A program made the translations under genes and the position numbers. A stretch of DNA of 64,000 nt from contig CAWHHO010000006.1 of NCBI GenBank assembly GCA_963829135.1, positions 496,001 to 560,000 on the forward strand, given 5' to 3'. This document shows positions 33,493 to 42,501 of the stretch, piece by piece. Under the pieces are notes generated by a model. It was not told the origin of the DNA. It worked only from the letters and a program-made list of their open reading frames with translations, and ran no database searches. The DNA is from Kumtagia sp963829135 (GTDB lineage Bacteria > Pseudomonadota > Alphaproteobacteria > Rhizobiales > Rhizobiaceae). Numbering within the stretch: position 1 is the first letter of the stretch; every line of letters begins with the position of its first letter.

Positions 33493-34434
33493 ATGCTTCT
33501 CGGTCGCACCGCCAACGGCCTTTACTGGATGAATCGCTACATCGAGCGCGCTGAGAATATGGCGCGGCTTCTTGATGCCGGCTTGCGTATGGCACTGACC
33601 CGTACATCGAGTTCCTTGGAGGAGTGGAGCTCCGTGGTCGTCAGCGCCGGATGCGATATTGCGTTCCACAACAGGTACGACGAGGTTTCGGCCATCAATG
33701 TCGCGGACTTCCTGTTGCGCGACACCACGAATTCGTCCAGCGTGTTGTCCTCGATCGATACGGCGCGCAGCAATGCGCGTATGGTGCGCACTGCTTTGAC
33801 GCGGGAAACATGGGAAAGCATCAACGAAGCGTGGATGTCGATCAAACGTGTGCTTGCACGGCCGATCGATGAACGCGACCTGCCAAGTGTTCTGGATACG
33901 ATCAAGCGCGAGACGGCGCAGATCCGCGGAACGTTCTATGGGACGATGTTGCGCAACGAAATTTTTGACTTTTCCCAGCTCGGCACGTTCATCGAGCGCG
34001 CCGACAACACGGCACGCATTCTGGATGTCAAATACTACGTGCTGCTGCCTTCTATCCATTGGGTAGGTTCGTCGCTGGACAACTACCAATGGGAATCGAT
34101 CCTGCGTTCGGTGTCCGCGCACCGCTCGTATCGCTGGGTGTACGAGGCGGACTATCGACCGACCAATATTGCCGAATATCTCATCCTGGATGCGCGGATG
34201 CCGCGCTCGCTGGCCTTCTGCTACCGAAATCTCGCCGACAGTCTAAAGCTGCTGGAAGAGGCCTATGGAACGCGCCACGAGTGTCATGACACGATTAACG
34301 CGACAATGGCGAAACTGAAGAGTTCGACGGTCAAGCAAATATTCAATTCGGGATTGCACGAATTCCTGTCCGGCTTCATTCAGGATAACAATCGGCTCGG
34401 CGAGGAAGTCGCGCGGAACTATCGGTTCTATTGA
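33493..34434 (+). CDS. alpha-E domain protein
   Basis: 313 residues, almost entirely helical, of the alpha-E (DUF403) family. Conserved parts: LLGRTANGLYWMNRYIERAENMARLLDA at the N-terminus, FGTMLRNEIFDFSQLGTFIERADNTARILDVKYY-type block in the middle, and LILDARMPRSLAFCYRNLADSL. The family always travels with circularly permuted ATP-grasp proteins, either fused or adjacent, and is thought to form a complex with them. Its stop overlaps the transglutaminase start (TGATG). Cytoplasmic; exact role unknown. Confidence 0.88.
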   Translation: MLLGRTANGLYWMNRYIERAENMARLLDAGLRMALTRTSSSLEEWSSVVVSAGCDIAFHNRYDEVSAINVADFLLRDTTNSSSVLSSIDTARSNARMVRTALTRETWESINEAWMSIKRVLARPIDERDLPSVLDTIKRETAQIRGTFYGTMLRNEIFDFSQLGTFIERADNTARILDVKYYVLLPSIHWVGSSLDNYQWESILRSVSAHRSYRWVYEADYRPTNIAEYLILDARMPRSLAFCYRNLADSLKLLEEAYGTRHECHDTINATMAKLKSSTVKQIFNSGLHEFLSGFIQDNNRLGEEVARNYRFY

Positions 34435-35228
34435 TGCGCCTGAAGATCTCCCATCGCACCGAGTATCGCTACGACGCGCCGGTCCAATACGGATTGCAGC
34501 GGCTGCGGCTGATGCCGAAAAGTTCGTCGACCCAGACCGTCAGCTCGTGGGTCCTCAAGATTGATGGAGCCCGTGAGCAGGTTAGCTTCGCCGACCAATT
34601 TGGTAACGATACGCGGCTCGTGAGTGTTGAAGGCCAACCGCATCTGGTTTCGGTGGAGGCCAGCGGCATCGTTGAGACCTATGACAAGGCAGGCATTACC
34701 GGCCAGCATCAGGGGTTTGCGCCGCTGTGGCTATTCAGCCGCGAAACAGCGCTGACGGCGCCAGGTGAAGGCGTAGAGGCATTGGCGAGGTCGATCCAGC
34801 CGGCGGGTGAGGTGGATCGCCTCCATGATTTGATGAACTGCATCGCGGACAAGGTGGCCTATGTCCCGGGTACGACTGATACAGCCACAACCGCCGAGCA
34901 GTCGCTGGCGCTGGCCAGCGGTGTTTGCCAGGACCACACTCATATCTTCATCGCGGCGGCGCGGTGCCTCGGATTCCCCGCCCGCTATGTCAGCGGGTAT
35001 CTCATGATGGACAGCGCCATCGATCAGGCGGCGAGCCACGCCTGGGCCGAGGCCCATGTGAGCGCGTTGGGGTGGGTCTCCTTCGATGTCGCCAATCGCA
35101 TCTCCCCCGACGAACGCTATGTGCGACTTGCCATCGGACGTGACTATAGGGATGCAACCCCGGTTTCTGGCATTAGACTGGGACAGGCGACGGAAGCGCT
35201 TGCCGTCAGCATCACGGTAGAGCAGTAA
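34434..35228 (+). CDS. transglutaminase-like cysteine protease
   Basis: 264 residues with an N-terminal beta domain (MRLKISHRTEYRYDAPVQYG, LRLMPKSSSTQTVSSW) and a papain-like transglutaminase core. The catalytic triad is visible: Cys in LASGVCQDHTHIF, His in ASHAWAEAHV and Asp in WVSFDVANR. Bacterial members are mostly peptidases or amide-forming enzymes rather than protein cross-linkers. Start ATG 34434, sharing one base with the alpha-E stop. Third conserved gene of the ATP-grasp operon, consistent with a system that both makes and cuts an amide-linked product. Confidence 0.87.
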   Translation: MRLKISHRTEYRYDAPVQYGLQRLRLMPKSSSTQTVSSWVLKIDGAREQVSFADQFGNDTRLVSVEGQPHLVSVEASGIVETYDKAGITGQHQGFAPLWLFSRETALTAPGEGVEALARSIQPAGEVDRLHDLMNCIADKVAYVPGTTDTATTAEQSLALASGVCQDHTHIFIAAARCLGFPARYVSGYLMMDSAIDQAASHAWAEAHVSALGWVSFDVANRISPDERYVRLAIGRDYRDATPVSGIRLGQATEALAVSITVEQ

Positions 35229-35255
35229 TCCGGGCTTGATGCCGGATCTGATTCC

Positions 35256-35990
35256 ATGACGTATTGTGTTGGTCTGAAGATTGATCGTGGGCTCGTATTC
35301 ATGTCGGATACGCGCACCAATGCCGGCATCGATTCCATATCCACCTTTCGCAAGATGCATGTTTGGGAAAAACCCGGAGATCGCGTCGTTGTTCTGATGT
35401 CCGCCGGCAATCTGGCCACCACGCAGAATGTTGTGAGCCTGCTGAATGGGCGGGCCAAGCCTCTTGAGGAGCGCCGCCCTGCTGTGCTCGAAACCCCGTC
35501 AATGTACCAGACGGCGCGGCTAATTGGCGAAACTGTGAAGGAGGTCATCCGGGTCTCGTCGCCAACTGGTCAGAAAGCCGACAGCTATTTCAACGCGTCG
35601 TTCATTCTCGGCGGTCAGATCAAGGGATCAGTGCCCCGGCTCTTCATGATTTATCCGGAAGGCAACTTCATCGAATGCACCGAAGACACGCCGTTTTTCC
35701 AGGTTGGCGAAACGAAATACGGAAAGCCGATCATCGTTCGAGCCTACGATCGCGAAATGAGCTTCGCCGAAACAGTCAAGCTGTTGATCGTATCATTCGA
35801 TTCGACACTGAAATCCAATCTATCGGTCGGATTGCCACTGGACCTGCTGTTCTATGAGAAGGACAGCTTCAAAGTGGGTGTGCAGAAGCGCATCGGTCAG
35901 GACGATCCGTACTATCGCACAGTCTCTGATGGATGGTCGAATGCATTGAAGAACGCATTCCGCAGCCTGCCCGACTTCCCTGAAGGCTGA
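35256..35990 (+). CDS. Anbu-type proteasome-related protease
   Basis: 244 residues of the proteasome beta-subunit (Ntn-hydrolase) fold, the bacterial Anbu group. After removal of Met1 the nucleophile would be Thr (MTYCVGLKIDRGLVFMSDTR), with D18 and K33 in the positions of the proteasomal Asp and Lys. SAGNLATTQNVVSLL, FILGGQIKGSVPRLFMIYPEG and the FDSTLKSNLSVGLPLDLL end are family-typical. Anbu assembles into open helical or ring-like structures in the species studied and no natural substrate is firmly known. It closes the ATP-grasp/alpha-E/transglutaminase operon, 27 bases after the previous stop. Confidence 0.9.
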   Translation: MTYCVGLKIDRGLVFMSDTRTNAGIDSISTFRKMHVWEKPGDRVVVLMSAGNLATTQNVVSLLNGRAKPLEERRPAVLETPSMYQTARLIGETVKEVIRVSSPTGQKADSYFNASFILGGQIKGSVPRLFMIYPEGNFIECTEDTPFFQVGETKYGKPIIVRAYDREMSFAETVKLLIVSFDSTLKSNLSVGLPLDLLFYEKDSFKVGVQKRIGQDDPYYRTVSDGWSNALKNAFRSLPDFPEG

Positions 35991-36063
35991 CCGTTTATCG
36001 CCCGGCGAAGTTCACCGCAACGCTCGCACTTGTCTAGCCAAAATGTGACTGGACATCTATCGG

Positions 36064-36098
36064 CTTTCGTTTTCAAGTGATAATTGAAAAAACGAAAG
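36064..36098. promoter_or_regulatory. inverted repeat upstream of glpR, probable GlpR operator
   Basis: CTTTCGTTTTCAA (36064-36076) and TTGAAAAAACGAAAG (36084-36098) form an inverted repeat that ends 12 bases before the glpR ATG. TTTCGTTTT-type half-sites also occur in front of glpD (36914-36921 and 36958-36966), so this fits a GlpR operator with autoregulation. Confidence 0.6.
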
Positions 36099-36110
36099 CG
36101 GTTAGCCACT

Positions 36111-36884
36111 ATGTATCTTTCATCTCGTCATTCCGACATCATCCAGATGGCGAAGGACCAGGGAAGAGTCCTCGTTGAGGACCTCGCCACGCATTTTGGC
36201 GTGACGCCGCAGACGATCCGCAAGGATCTCAACGACCTGTGCGACCAACGCCTGCTTAGCCGCATTCACGGCGGCGCCCTGTTTCCATCAGGCATTGCCA
36301 ACGTCGAATACGAGGCGCGTCGAAAAATTGCGGCGTCGGAGAAGGAGGCGATTGGCCGTGCTGCGGCCCGGATCATCCCCCACCATGCTTCGCTGTTCAT
36401 CAATATCGGCACCACGACGGAGGAGGTCAGCAAGGCGCTTCTCGATCACAACGGCCTCATGGTGATTACCAATAACATAAATGTTGCCAATAGGATGCGG
36501 GTCTATCCTGGCATTGAGGTGGTAATCGCCGGCGGGGTGGTGCGCGGTTCGGATGGTGGCGTTGTCGGCGAAGCTGCGGTGGATTTCATCAAGCAGTTCA
36601 AAGTCGATTATGCGGTCATCGGCGCTTCCGCGATCGATCATGACGGAGCGCTGCTCGATTTCGATTTTCGCGAAGTCAAGGTCGCGCAGGCTATCATTGC
36701 GAACGCACGCCACGTCATCCTGGTTTCCGACGCCACGAAATTTGAGCGAACTGCACCGGTGAGAATAGGACATCTCTCGCAGGTCAACACCTTCATTACC
36801 GATCGCTGCGATCTGTCGACAATTCGCATGATTTGCGAGCAGAGCGAGGTCGAACTTGTCGAAACGTCGGTTGCCGACAGCTAA
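36111..36884 (+). CDS. glpR: DeoR-family glycerol regulon repressor
   Basis: 257 residues. N-terminal DeoR helix-turn-helix (RHSDIIQMAKDQGRVLVEDL, HFGVTPQTIRKDLNDLCDQR, SRIHGGA) and a C-terminal DeoRC sugar-phosphate sensor domain (FINIGTTTEEVSKAL, VVIAGGVVRGSDGGVVG, DYAVIGASAID). GlpR repressors are released by glycerol-3-phosphate. Position directly upstream of glpD and the glp transporter supports the assignment. ATG 36111 is chosen over the in-frame TTG at 36084, since the latter overlaps the operator. Cytoplasmic DNA-binding protein. Confidence 0.9.
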   Translation: MYLSSRHSDIIQMAKDQGRVLVEDLATHFGVTPQTIRKDLNDLCDQRLLSRIHGGALFPSGIANVEYEARRKIAASEKEAIGRAAARIIPHHASLFINIGTTTEEVSKALLDHNGLMVITNNINVANRMRVYPGIEVVIAGGVVRGSDGGVVGEAAVDFIKQFKVDYAVIGASAIDHDGALLDFDFREVKVAQAIIANARHVILVSDATKFERTAPVRIGHLSQVNTFITDRCDLSTIRMICEQSEVELVETSVADS

Positions 36885-36920
36885 GGCTTGAACCGATTTC
36901 GTGGGTTGTCGTGTTTTCGT

Positions 36921-36948
36921 TTGACATTCGAGTTTATTTCGAAATAAT
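36921..36948 (+). promoter_or_regulatory. glpD operon promoter with TTTTCG half-sites
   Basis: TTGACA (36921-36926), a 16-base spacer and AATAAT (36943-36948) make a strong sigma-70-type promoter 60-87 bases upstream of glpD. A TTTTCGTTT half-site overlaps the -35 box, TTTCGAAA lies in the spacer and TTTTCGTAT follows at 36958, placing a GlpR-like repressor over the polymerase site. Confidence 0.6.
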
Positions 36949-37007
36949 CGCGCCATGTTTTCGTATGCAGAGATAATGCTGCAGTGCGAAAGCCCGGGGA
37001 GGGGCAT

Positions 37008-38534
37008 TTGGGCGCTAGCGCGGTCCACGATATTTTCGTCATAGGCGGTGGCGTCAATGGATGCGGCATCGCCAGAGACGCCGTGGGTCGAGGCTTTTCG
37101 GTTTACCTCGCGGAGATGAACGATCTAGCGAGCGGCACCTCTTCCGGCTCGACAAAGTTGATCCATGGCGGGCTGCGCTATCTGGAGCACTATGAGTTCA
37201 GGTTGGTTCGCGAGGCGCTTATGGAGCGCGAGGTGCTGTGGAAAATGGCGCCGCACATCATCTGGCCAATGCGCTTTATCTTGCCTTTCTTCGGTGGTGG
37301 CCCGCGTCCCGCGTGGCTGATCCGCCTGGGGCTGTTCATCTACGATCATCTCGGTGGCCGCAAGCTTCTGCCGGCCACCAAGACGCTGGACATGACGCGC
37401 GACCCGGCTGGCAAGCCTCTCAAGCCATTGTTCAAGCGAGCCTTCGAATATTCGGATGGCTGGGTGAATGATGCGCGTCTGGTGGTGCTCAATGCGCGTG
37501 ACGCTGCCGATCGTGGCGCGACGATCCGCACCCGGACGAAGGTGACGCGAGCGCGCCGCGATAACGGACTCTGGTCCGTTACGATCGAGGATACTCGGAC
37601 TAGGTCCACCGAGGAGATTAAGGCCCGCCTGCTGGTCAACGCCGCCGGTCCCTGGGTGGATCGCGTATTGGCGGGTACTGTCGGTCAGAACGACGTGCAC
37701 AACGTGCGTCTTGTTGGCGGCAGCCATATCGTCATCGCCAGAAAGTTCGAGGATCCGCGCGCCTATTTCTTTCAGAACCGAGACGGTCGCATCATATTTG
37801 CGATCCCCTACGAAGAGGAGTTTACCCTCATCGGTACGACCGATCAGGATTTCGACGGCGACCCGCGGCAGGTGCGTATCACCGATGCCGAGATTGACTA
37901 TCTGTGTGCTGCTGCGAGTGAATACTTTGCTGAGCCGGTCAAGCGTGCCGACATCGTCTGGACCTATTCAGCCGTACGCCCGCTTTATGACGATGGCGCG
38001 TCCAAGGCGCAGGAAGCAACTCGGGACTACGTGTTGAAATCGGATGGCGCGGGCGGCGAGGCGCCCATCATCAATGTTTTCGGCGGCAAGATAACGACGT
38101 ACCGCCGGCTGGCGGAATCCATGCTGGACAAGATCGAAGAGCATCTCGGCAAGCGCGGTAGGCCTTGGACTGCTGGCGCGACGCTGCCTGGCGGCGATTT
38201 CGAGGTTACCGGTTTCGATGCCGAAGTTTCGAAGCTCAAGGCGTCCTATCCTTTCCTTGATCTGACGCATGCGCGGCGATTGATGCGGCTGTATGGTACG
38301 CGCGCTCGCACCCTGCTTGGCCTTGCCCGCTCGCAAGCGGATTTGGGTCAGAATTTTGGCGCAGACCTTTTGGAAGCGGAAGTTCGATATCTGATGCAGT
38401 ACGAATGGGCGACGACTGCGGAAGACGTGCTGTGGCGCCGAACGAAGCGCGGACTGCGGCTAAGTAAGGAGCAGGTCGCGGCACTTGACCAGTATATGGG
38501 CGCGACAAACGGGGATCGCGCCGCCGCAGAATAA
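37008..38534 (+). CDS. glpD: aerobic glycerol-3-phosphate dehydrogenase
   Basis: About 508 residues, FAD flavoprotein bound to the inner membrane face; oxidises glycerol-3-phosphate to dihydroxyacetone phosphate and passes electrons to ubiquinone. The FAD motif is FVIGGGVNGCGIARDAVGRG; LASGTSSGSTKLIHGGLRYLEHYEF, the VNAAGPWVDRV and TDQDFDGDP blocks and YDDGASKAQ are typical of GlpD. The start is most likely TTG 37008, where GGGGAGGGG sits just upstream; a GTG at 36984 is in frame. It opens the glp operon, whose next gene starts 24 bases later. Confidence 0.94.
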   Translation: MGASAVHDIFVIGGGVNGCGIARDAVGRGFSVYLAEMNDLASGTSSGSTKLIHGGLRYLEHYEFRLVREALMEREVLWKMAPHIIWPMRFILPFFGGGPRPAWLIRLGLFIYDHLGGRKLLPATKTLDMTRDPAGKPLKPLFKRAFEYSDGWVNDARLVVLNARDAADRGATIRTRTKVTRARRDNGLWSVTIEDTRTRSTEEIKARLLVNAAGPWVDRVLAGTVGQNDVHNVRLVGGSHIVIARKFEDPRAYFFQNRDGRIIFAIPYEEEFTLIGTTDQDFDGDPRQVRITDAEIDYLCAAASEYFAEPVKRADIVWTYSAVRPLYDDGASKAQEATRDYVLKSDGAGGEAPIINVFGGKITTYRRLAESMLDKIEEHLGKRGRPWTAGATLPGGDFEVTGFDAEVSKLKASYPFLDLTHARRLMRLYGTRARTLLGLARSQADLGQNFGADLLEAEVRYLMQYEWATTAEDVLWRRTKRGLRLSKEQVAALDQYMGATNGDRAAAE

Positions 38535-38558
38535 AGCGACTGACCTGGAGGAGGCGGA

Positions 38559-39633
38559 ATGCTTGAACTGAAAAACGTGGCAAAGACGGTGGCGGGCGCG
38601 GATCACATCCGCGACGTATCACTGACTTTGCATCACGGTTCGCTTAACGTCCTGCTGGGACCAACCCTCTCGGGTAAGACCAGCCTGATGCGCCTGATGG
38701 CCGGGCTGGACGCACCAACGTCAGGTTCGGTCTGGTTCGATGGCAAGAATGTCAGCGGTGTGCCGGTGCAGAAGCGAAATGTCGCGATGGTGTACCAGCA
38801 GTTCATCAACTATCCGGCGATGACTGTCTACGAGAACATCGCGTCGCCGTTGCGGGTGGCGGGCAAGCGATCTCAAGACGATCGACCGGGAGGTGAAGCG
38901 CGCGGCGGAGATGCTAAAGCTTACGCCGTATCTGACGCGCACGCCGCTCAACCTCTCCGGCGGGCAGCAGCAGCGCACAGCGCTGGCCCGCGCCATCGTC
39001 AAGAACGCCAGCCTCGTGCTCCTCGACGAACCGCTCGCCAATCTGGACTATAAGCTGCGTGAAGAATTGCGTGCCGAGCTGCCAAGGCTTTTCGCCGAGG
39101 CCGGCACGATCTTCGTTTATGCAACCACGGAGCCGCATGAAGCGCTGCTGCTGGGCGGCAACACGGCGACCCTTTCCGAAGGGCGCGTCACACAGTTCGG
39201 TCCGACGATTGAGGTGTTCCGTCAACCGAGAGATCTGATTACGGCGACGACGTTTTCCGATCCGCCACTCAATACCATCGTGCTGCGCAAGCAGGGCGCC
39301 AGCTTCCTGCTTGATGGGGGCGTAAACCTGCCGGCACCGGCACACATTGCGGATGGGTCGTACACAATCGGGTTTCAGCCGCATCACCTCTCCCTGGCCC
39401 GCCCGACGGGCGAGGCCGTCTCTGTGCCGGCAAAGGTGACAGTAACCGAAATAACCGGTTCGGAGAGCTTTGTGCACCTGCAGTTTGCCGACGCACGCTG
39501 GGTGATGCTCGCCCCTGGTATTAGAAGTTTCGAACCCGATGAAACCGTCGAAGTGTTCATCGATCCGCGCCACATCATGGTTTTCGACCAGAATGGTCAA
39601 TCCGTGTCGGCGCGCCAGAAGCTTGCGGCATAG
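38559..39633 (+). CDS. glpS: glycerol ABC importer ATPase GlpS (one frameshift)
   Basis: About 358 residues; one of two ATPases of the rhizobial glycerol importer. Walker A is GPTLSGKTS (residues about 34-42, a variant of GPSGSGKST), then KRNVAMVYQQFINYPAMTVYEN; after the break the signature LNLSGGQQQRTALARA, Walker B LVLLDEPLANLD and a TOBE-like C-terminal domain (IGFQPHHLSLARPTGEAVSV). The frame is lost near 38868 (one extra base between VAGK and DLKTIDREVKRAAEML). Neighbouring glp genes are intact, so an indel error is the likely cause. The next gene starts 9 bases after the stop. Confidence 0.87.
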
Positions 39634-39642
39634 GAGAGCGGG

Positions 39643-40710
39643 ATGGCGCGCATCGATCTAGACCACATCCGCCATGCTTATGGGCCGAACCCCAAGTCGC
39701 CGAAGGATTATGCACTCAAGGAAGTGCACCACACCTTCGAGAACGGAGGCGCCTATGCATTGCTTGGCCCCTCCGGCTGCGGCAAGACCACGTTGCTCAA
39801 CATCATTTCCGGCCTGATCCACGCCTCCCATGGCCGACTGCTGTTCGATGGCCGCGACGTCAACAATCTGTCGACGCAAGAGCGCAACATCGCCCAGGTT
39901 TTCCAATTTCCAGTCATCTACGACACGATGACCGTCTACGACAATCTCGCCTTTCCTCTCCGCAATCGCGGCGTCCCGGAAACCGAGGTTGACCGGAAGG
40001 TCCGCGAAACGCTGACGATGATCGATCTTGCCGATTGGGCAAAGCGGAAGGCGAGGGGGCTGACCGCCGACCAGAAGCAGAAAATATCGCTTGGCCGGGG
40101 GCTCGTGCGCTCGGATGTCAACGCCATCCTGTTCGACGAGCCGCTGACCGTCATCGACCCGCATATGAAATGGGTGCTGCGATCGCAGTTGAAACTGCTG
40201 CACAAGCGGTTCGGCTATACCATGGTCTACGTTACGCACGATCAGACTGAGGCGCTGACTTTCGCCGAGAAGGTTGTCGTCATGTTTGATGGTGAGATCG
40301 TCCAGATCGGGACGCCCGCCGAATTGTTCGAGCGGCCAAAGCACACTTTCGTCGGCTATTTTATCGGCTCTCCGGGCATGAATGTGATGCCTGTCGAGGT
40401 CGACGGGGGCAGGGCGCGCCTTGGTGAGCACGTCATCGAACTGCCCGGAGCGCCGAAATCGGCGAGTGGCGGCATCGAACTCGGCATACGCCCGGAATAT
40501 GTGCGGCTCGGCGTCGCGGGCATGCCCGTAACGATCAACAAAGTAGAGGATATCGGCCGCCACAAGGTGGTACGCGCCAGCCTGCAGGGCCGCGAGCTGG
40601 CAGTCATTCTCGGCGAGAACGAAGCAGTCCCGGCAGACCCACGCGTCAGCTTCGACCCGGCCGGCATCAATATTTATGCCGACTCGTGGCGTGTCGAGAT
40701 GGGAGCCTGA
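39643..40710 (+). CDS. glpT: glycerol ABC importer ATPase GlpT
   Basis: 355 residues, second ATPase of the glycerol importer (not the E. coli glycerol-3-phosphate antiporter of the same name). Walker A GPSGCGKTT, Q-loop region VFQFPVIYDTMTVYDN, a signature degenerated to LTADQKQKISLGRG instead of LSGGQxQR, Walker B ILFDEPLTVIDPHMK and switch VTHDQTEALTFAE; a C-terminal TOBE domain with LGIRPEYVRLG. The altered signature suggests an asymmetric GlpS/GlpT ATPase pair, with one site weakened. Start ATG 39643 after AGGAGAGCGGG. Confidence 0.9.
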   Translation: MARIDLDHIRHAYGPNPKSPKDYALKEVHHTFENGGAYALLGPSGCGKTTLLNIISGLIHASHGRLLFDGRDVNNLSTQERNIAQVFQFPVIYDTMTVYDNLAFPLRNRGVPETEVDRKVRETLTMIDLADWAKRKARGLTADQKQKISLGRGLVRSDVNAILFDEPLTVIDPHMKWVLRSQLKLLHKRFGYTMVYVTHDQTEALTFAEKVVVMFDGEIVQIGTPAELFERPKHTFVGYFIGSPGMNVMPVEVDGGRARLGEHVIELPGAPKSASGGIELGIRPEYVRLGVAGMPVTINKVEDIGRHKVVRASLQGRELAVILGENEAVPADPRVSFDPAGINIYADSWRVEMGA

Positions 40711-40715
40711 GCGAC

Positions 40716-41582
40716 ATGAACAAGACCTGGAACAACAAAGCCTGGTTCATGGTCCTGCCGGTACTGTTGCTGGTGGCCTTCTCGGCGGTCATCCCGCTGA
40801 TGACAGTCGTGAACTATTCGGTTCAGGACACGTTCGGCAACAACCAGTTCTTCTGGGCCGGTGCGGATTGGTTCGACGAGATTCTTCATTCCGACCGATT
40901 CTGGAACGCGATGGGCCGAAACCTCATCTTCTCCGCCATCATCCTGGCGATTGAAATTCCGCTGGGCATCTTCATAGCGCTCAATATGCCGAAATCCGGT
41001 TGGGGGGTACCGGTTTGCCTCGTGCTGATGGCTCTGCCACTTCTTATTCCGTGGAACGTCGTCGGTACGATCTGGCAGGTGTTCGGGCGCATAGACATCG
41101 GCCTGCTCGGCTATTCGCTCTCCGCCCTGGGCTTCGACTACAACTACGTCAACGATCCATTCGACGCTTGGGTGACGGTCATCGTCATGGATGTCTGGCA
41201 CTGGACCAGCCTGGTCGTTCTGCTCTGCTATGCCGGGCTGGTTTCAATCCCCGACGCTTACTACCAGGCGGCCAAGATCGATGGCGCGTCGCGCTGGTCG
41301 ATCTTCCGTTATATCCAACTACCGAAAATGAACCGCGTGCTGCTAATCGCAGTGCTGTTGCGCTTCATGGACTCCTTCATGATCTACACCGAGCCGTTCG
41401 TCGTCACGGGCGGCGGCCCTGGAAACTCGACGACCTATCTGTCGATCGATCTTGTGAAGATGGCGGTGGGACAATTCGATCTTGGTCCTGCAGCAGCCAT
41501 GTCGATCATCTATTTCCTGATCGTCCTGCTGCTGTCGTGGGTGTTCTACACCGTAATGACCAGCTATGACGCGGAGAACTAG
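40716..41582 (+). CDS. glpP: glycerol ABC importer permease GlpP
   Basis: 288 residues, six membrane helices, CUT1-type permease. The first helix is AWFMVLPVLLLVAFSAVIPL; the EAA-like loop reads YYQAAKIDGASRWSIFRYIQLP (about residues 188-209). Pairs with GlpQ to form the membrane channel. Start ATG 40716 (MNKTWNNKAWF) lies 5 bases after the glpT stop with GGGAGCC upstream; the longer in-frame start at 40686 would overlap glpT. Confidence 0.9.
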   Translation: MNKTWNNKAWFMVLPVLLLVAFSAVIPLMTVVNYSVQDTFGNNQFFWAGADWFDEILHSDRFWNAMGRNLIFSAIILAIEIPLGIFIALNMPKSGWGVPVCLVLMALPLLIPWNVVGTIWQVFGRIDIGLLGYSLSALGFDYNYVNDPFDAWVTVIVMDVWHWTSLVVLLCYAGLVSIPDAYYQAAKIDGASRWSIFRYIQLPKMNRVLLIAVLLRFMDSFMIYTEPFVVTGGGPGNSTTYLSIDLVKMAVGQFDLGPAAAMSIIYFLIVLLLSWVFYTVMTSYDAEN

Positions 41583-41583
41583 A

Positions 41584-42501
41584 ATGGCGGAAAGCAAGCA
41601 AGCCGCGACCGCCGCACGCACCGAAAGCATCTCCGTGAGCGCGGCGGCAAGCGGCGCGGGTCAAGACAGGATAGCCCGCGCAATGCGGCGGCGCGGCGAC
41701 GAGGCCCGCTTCTGGTGGCTCGTGCCAACGATCTACATCGTGTTCCTGATGCTACCAGTTTATTGGCTGGTGAATATGAGCTTCAAGACGAACCAGGAGA
41801 TCCTTGGCGCCTTCTCGCTTTGGCCGAAGCATCCGACCATTGCCAACTACGCAGTGATCTTCACGGATCCGTCCTGGTACAAGGGCTACATCAATTCGAT
41901 CATCTATGTCGTTATGAACACGGTGATTTCGATCTCCGTGTCCCTGCCGGCGGCATATGCGTTCTCACGGTATCGCTTCCTTGGCGACAAGCATCTGTTC
42001 TTCTGGCTGCTGACCAACCGGATGGCGCCGCCCGCCGTGTTCGCGCTGCCATTCTTCCAGCTTTACTCGGCGTTCGGCCTCATCGATACGCATATTGCCG
42101 TGGCGTTGGCGCACTGCCTGTTCAACGTGCCGCTGGCGGTGTGGATATTGGAAGGTTTCATGTCGGGCGTACCGAAGGAGATCGATGAAACCGCGTATAT
42201 CGACGGCTACTCGTTTCCGCGCTTCTTCTTCAAGATATTCACGCCGCTCATTGCAAGCGGCATCGGCGTGGCGGCGTTCTTCTGCTTCATGTTCTCTTGG
42301 GTGGAACTGCTCATTGCGCGCACGCTTACGACAACGGACGCGAAGCCGATCGCCGCAATCATGACACGCACGGTCTCAGCCTCGGGACTGGACTGGGGTG
42401 TGCTGGCAGCGGCCGGCGTGCTGACCATTGTTCCCGGTGCGCTCGTGATCTGGTTCGTCCGAAACTATATCGCCAAGGGCTTCGCCCTGGGGAGGGTATA
42501 A
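41584..42501 (+). CDS. glpQ: glycerol ABC importer permease GlpQ
   Basis: 305 residues, partner permease. A hydrophilic Ala/Ser-rich N-terminal stretch of about 45 residues precedes the first helix (ARFWWLVPTIYIVFLMLPVY). The EAA loop is PKEIDETAYIDGYSFPRFFF, an unusual form of EEAAxxDG, as seen in GlpQ of rhizobia. Start ATG 41584 directly follows the glpP stop (TAGA ATG). The stop overlaps the glpU start (TAATG), so the two are coupled. Despite the name it is not a phosphodiesterase. Confidence 0.9.
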   Translation: MAESKQAATAARTESISVSAAASGAGQDRIARAMRRRGDEARFWWLVPTIYIVFLMLPVYWLVNMSFKTNQEILGAFSLWPKHPTIANYAVIFTDPSWYKGYINSIIYVVMNTVISISVSLPAAYAFSRYRFLGDKHLFFWLLTNRMAPPAVFALPFFQLYSAFGLIDTHIAVALAHCLFNVPLAVWILEGFMSGVPKEIDETAYIDGYSFPRFFFKIFTPLIASGIGVAAFFCFMFSWVELLIARTLTTTDAKPIAAIMTRTVSASGLDWGVLAAAGVLTIVPGALVIWFVRNYIAKGFALGRV

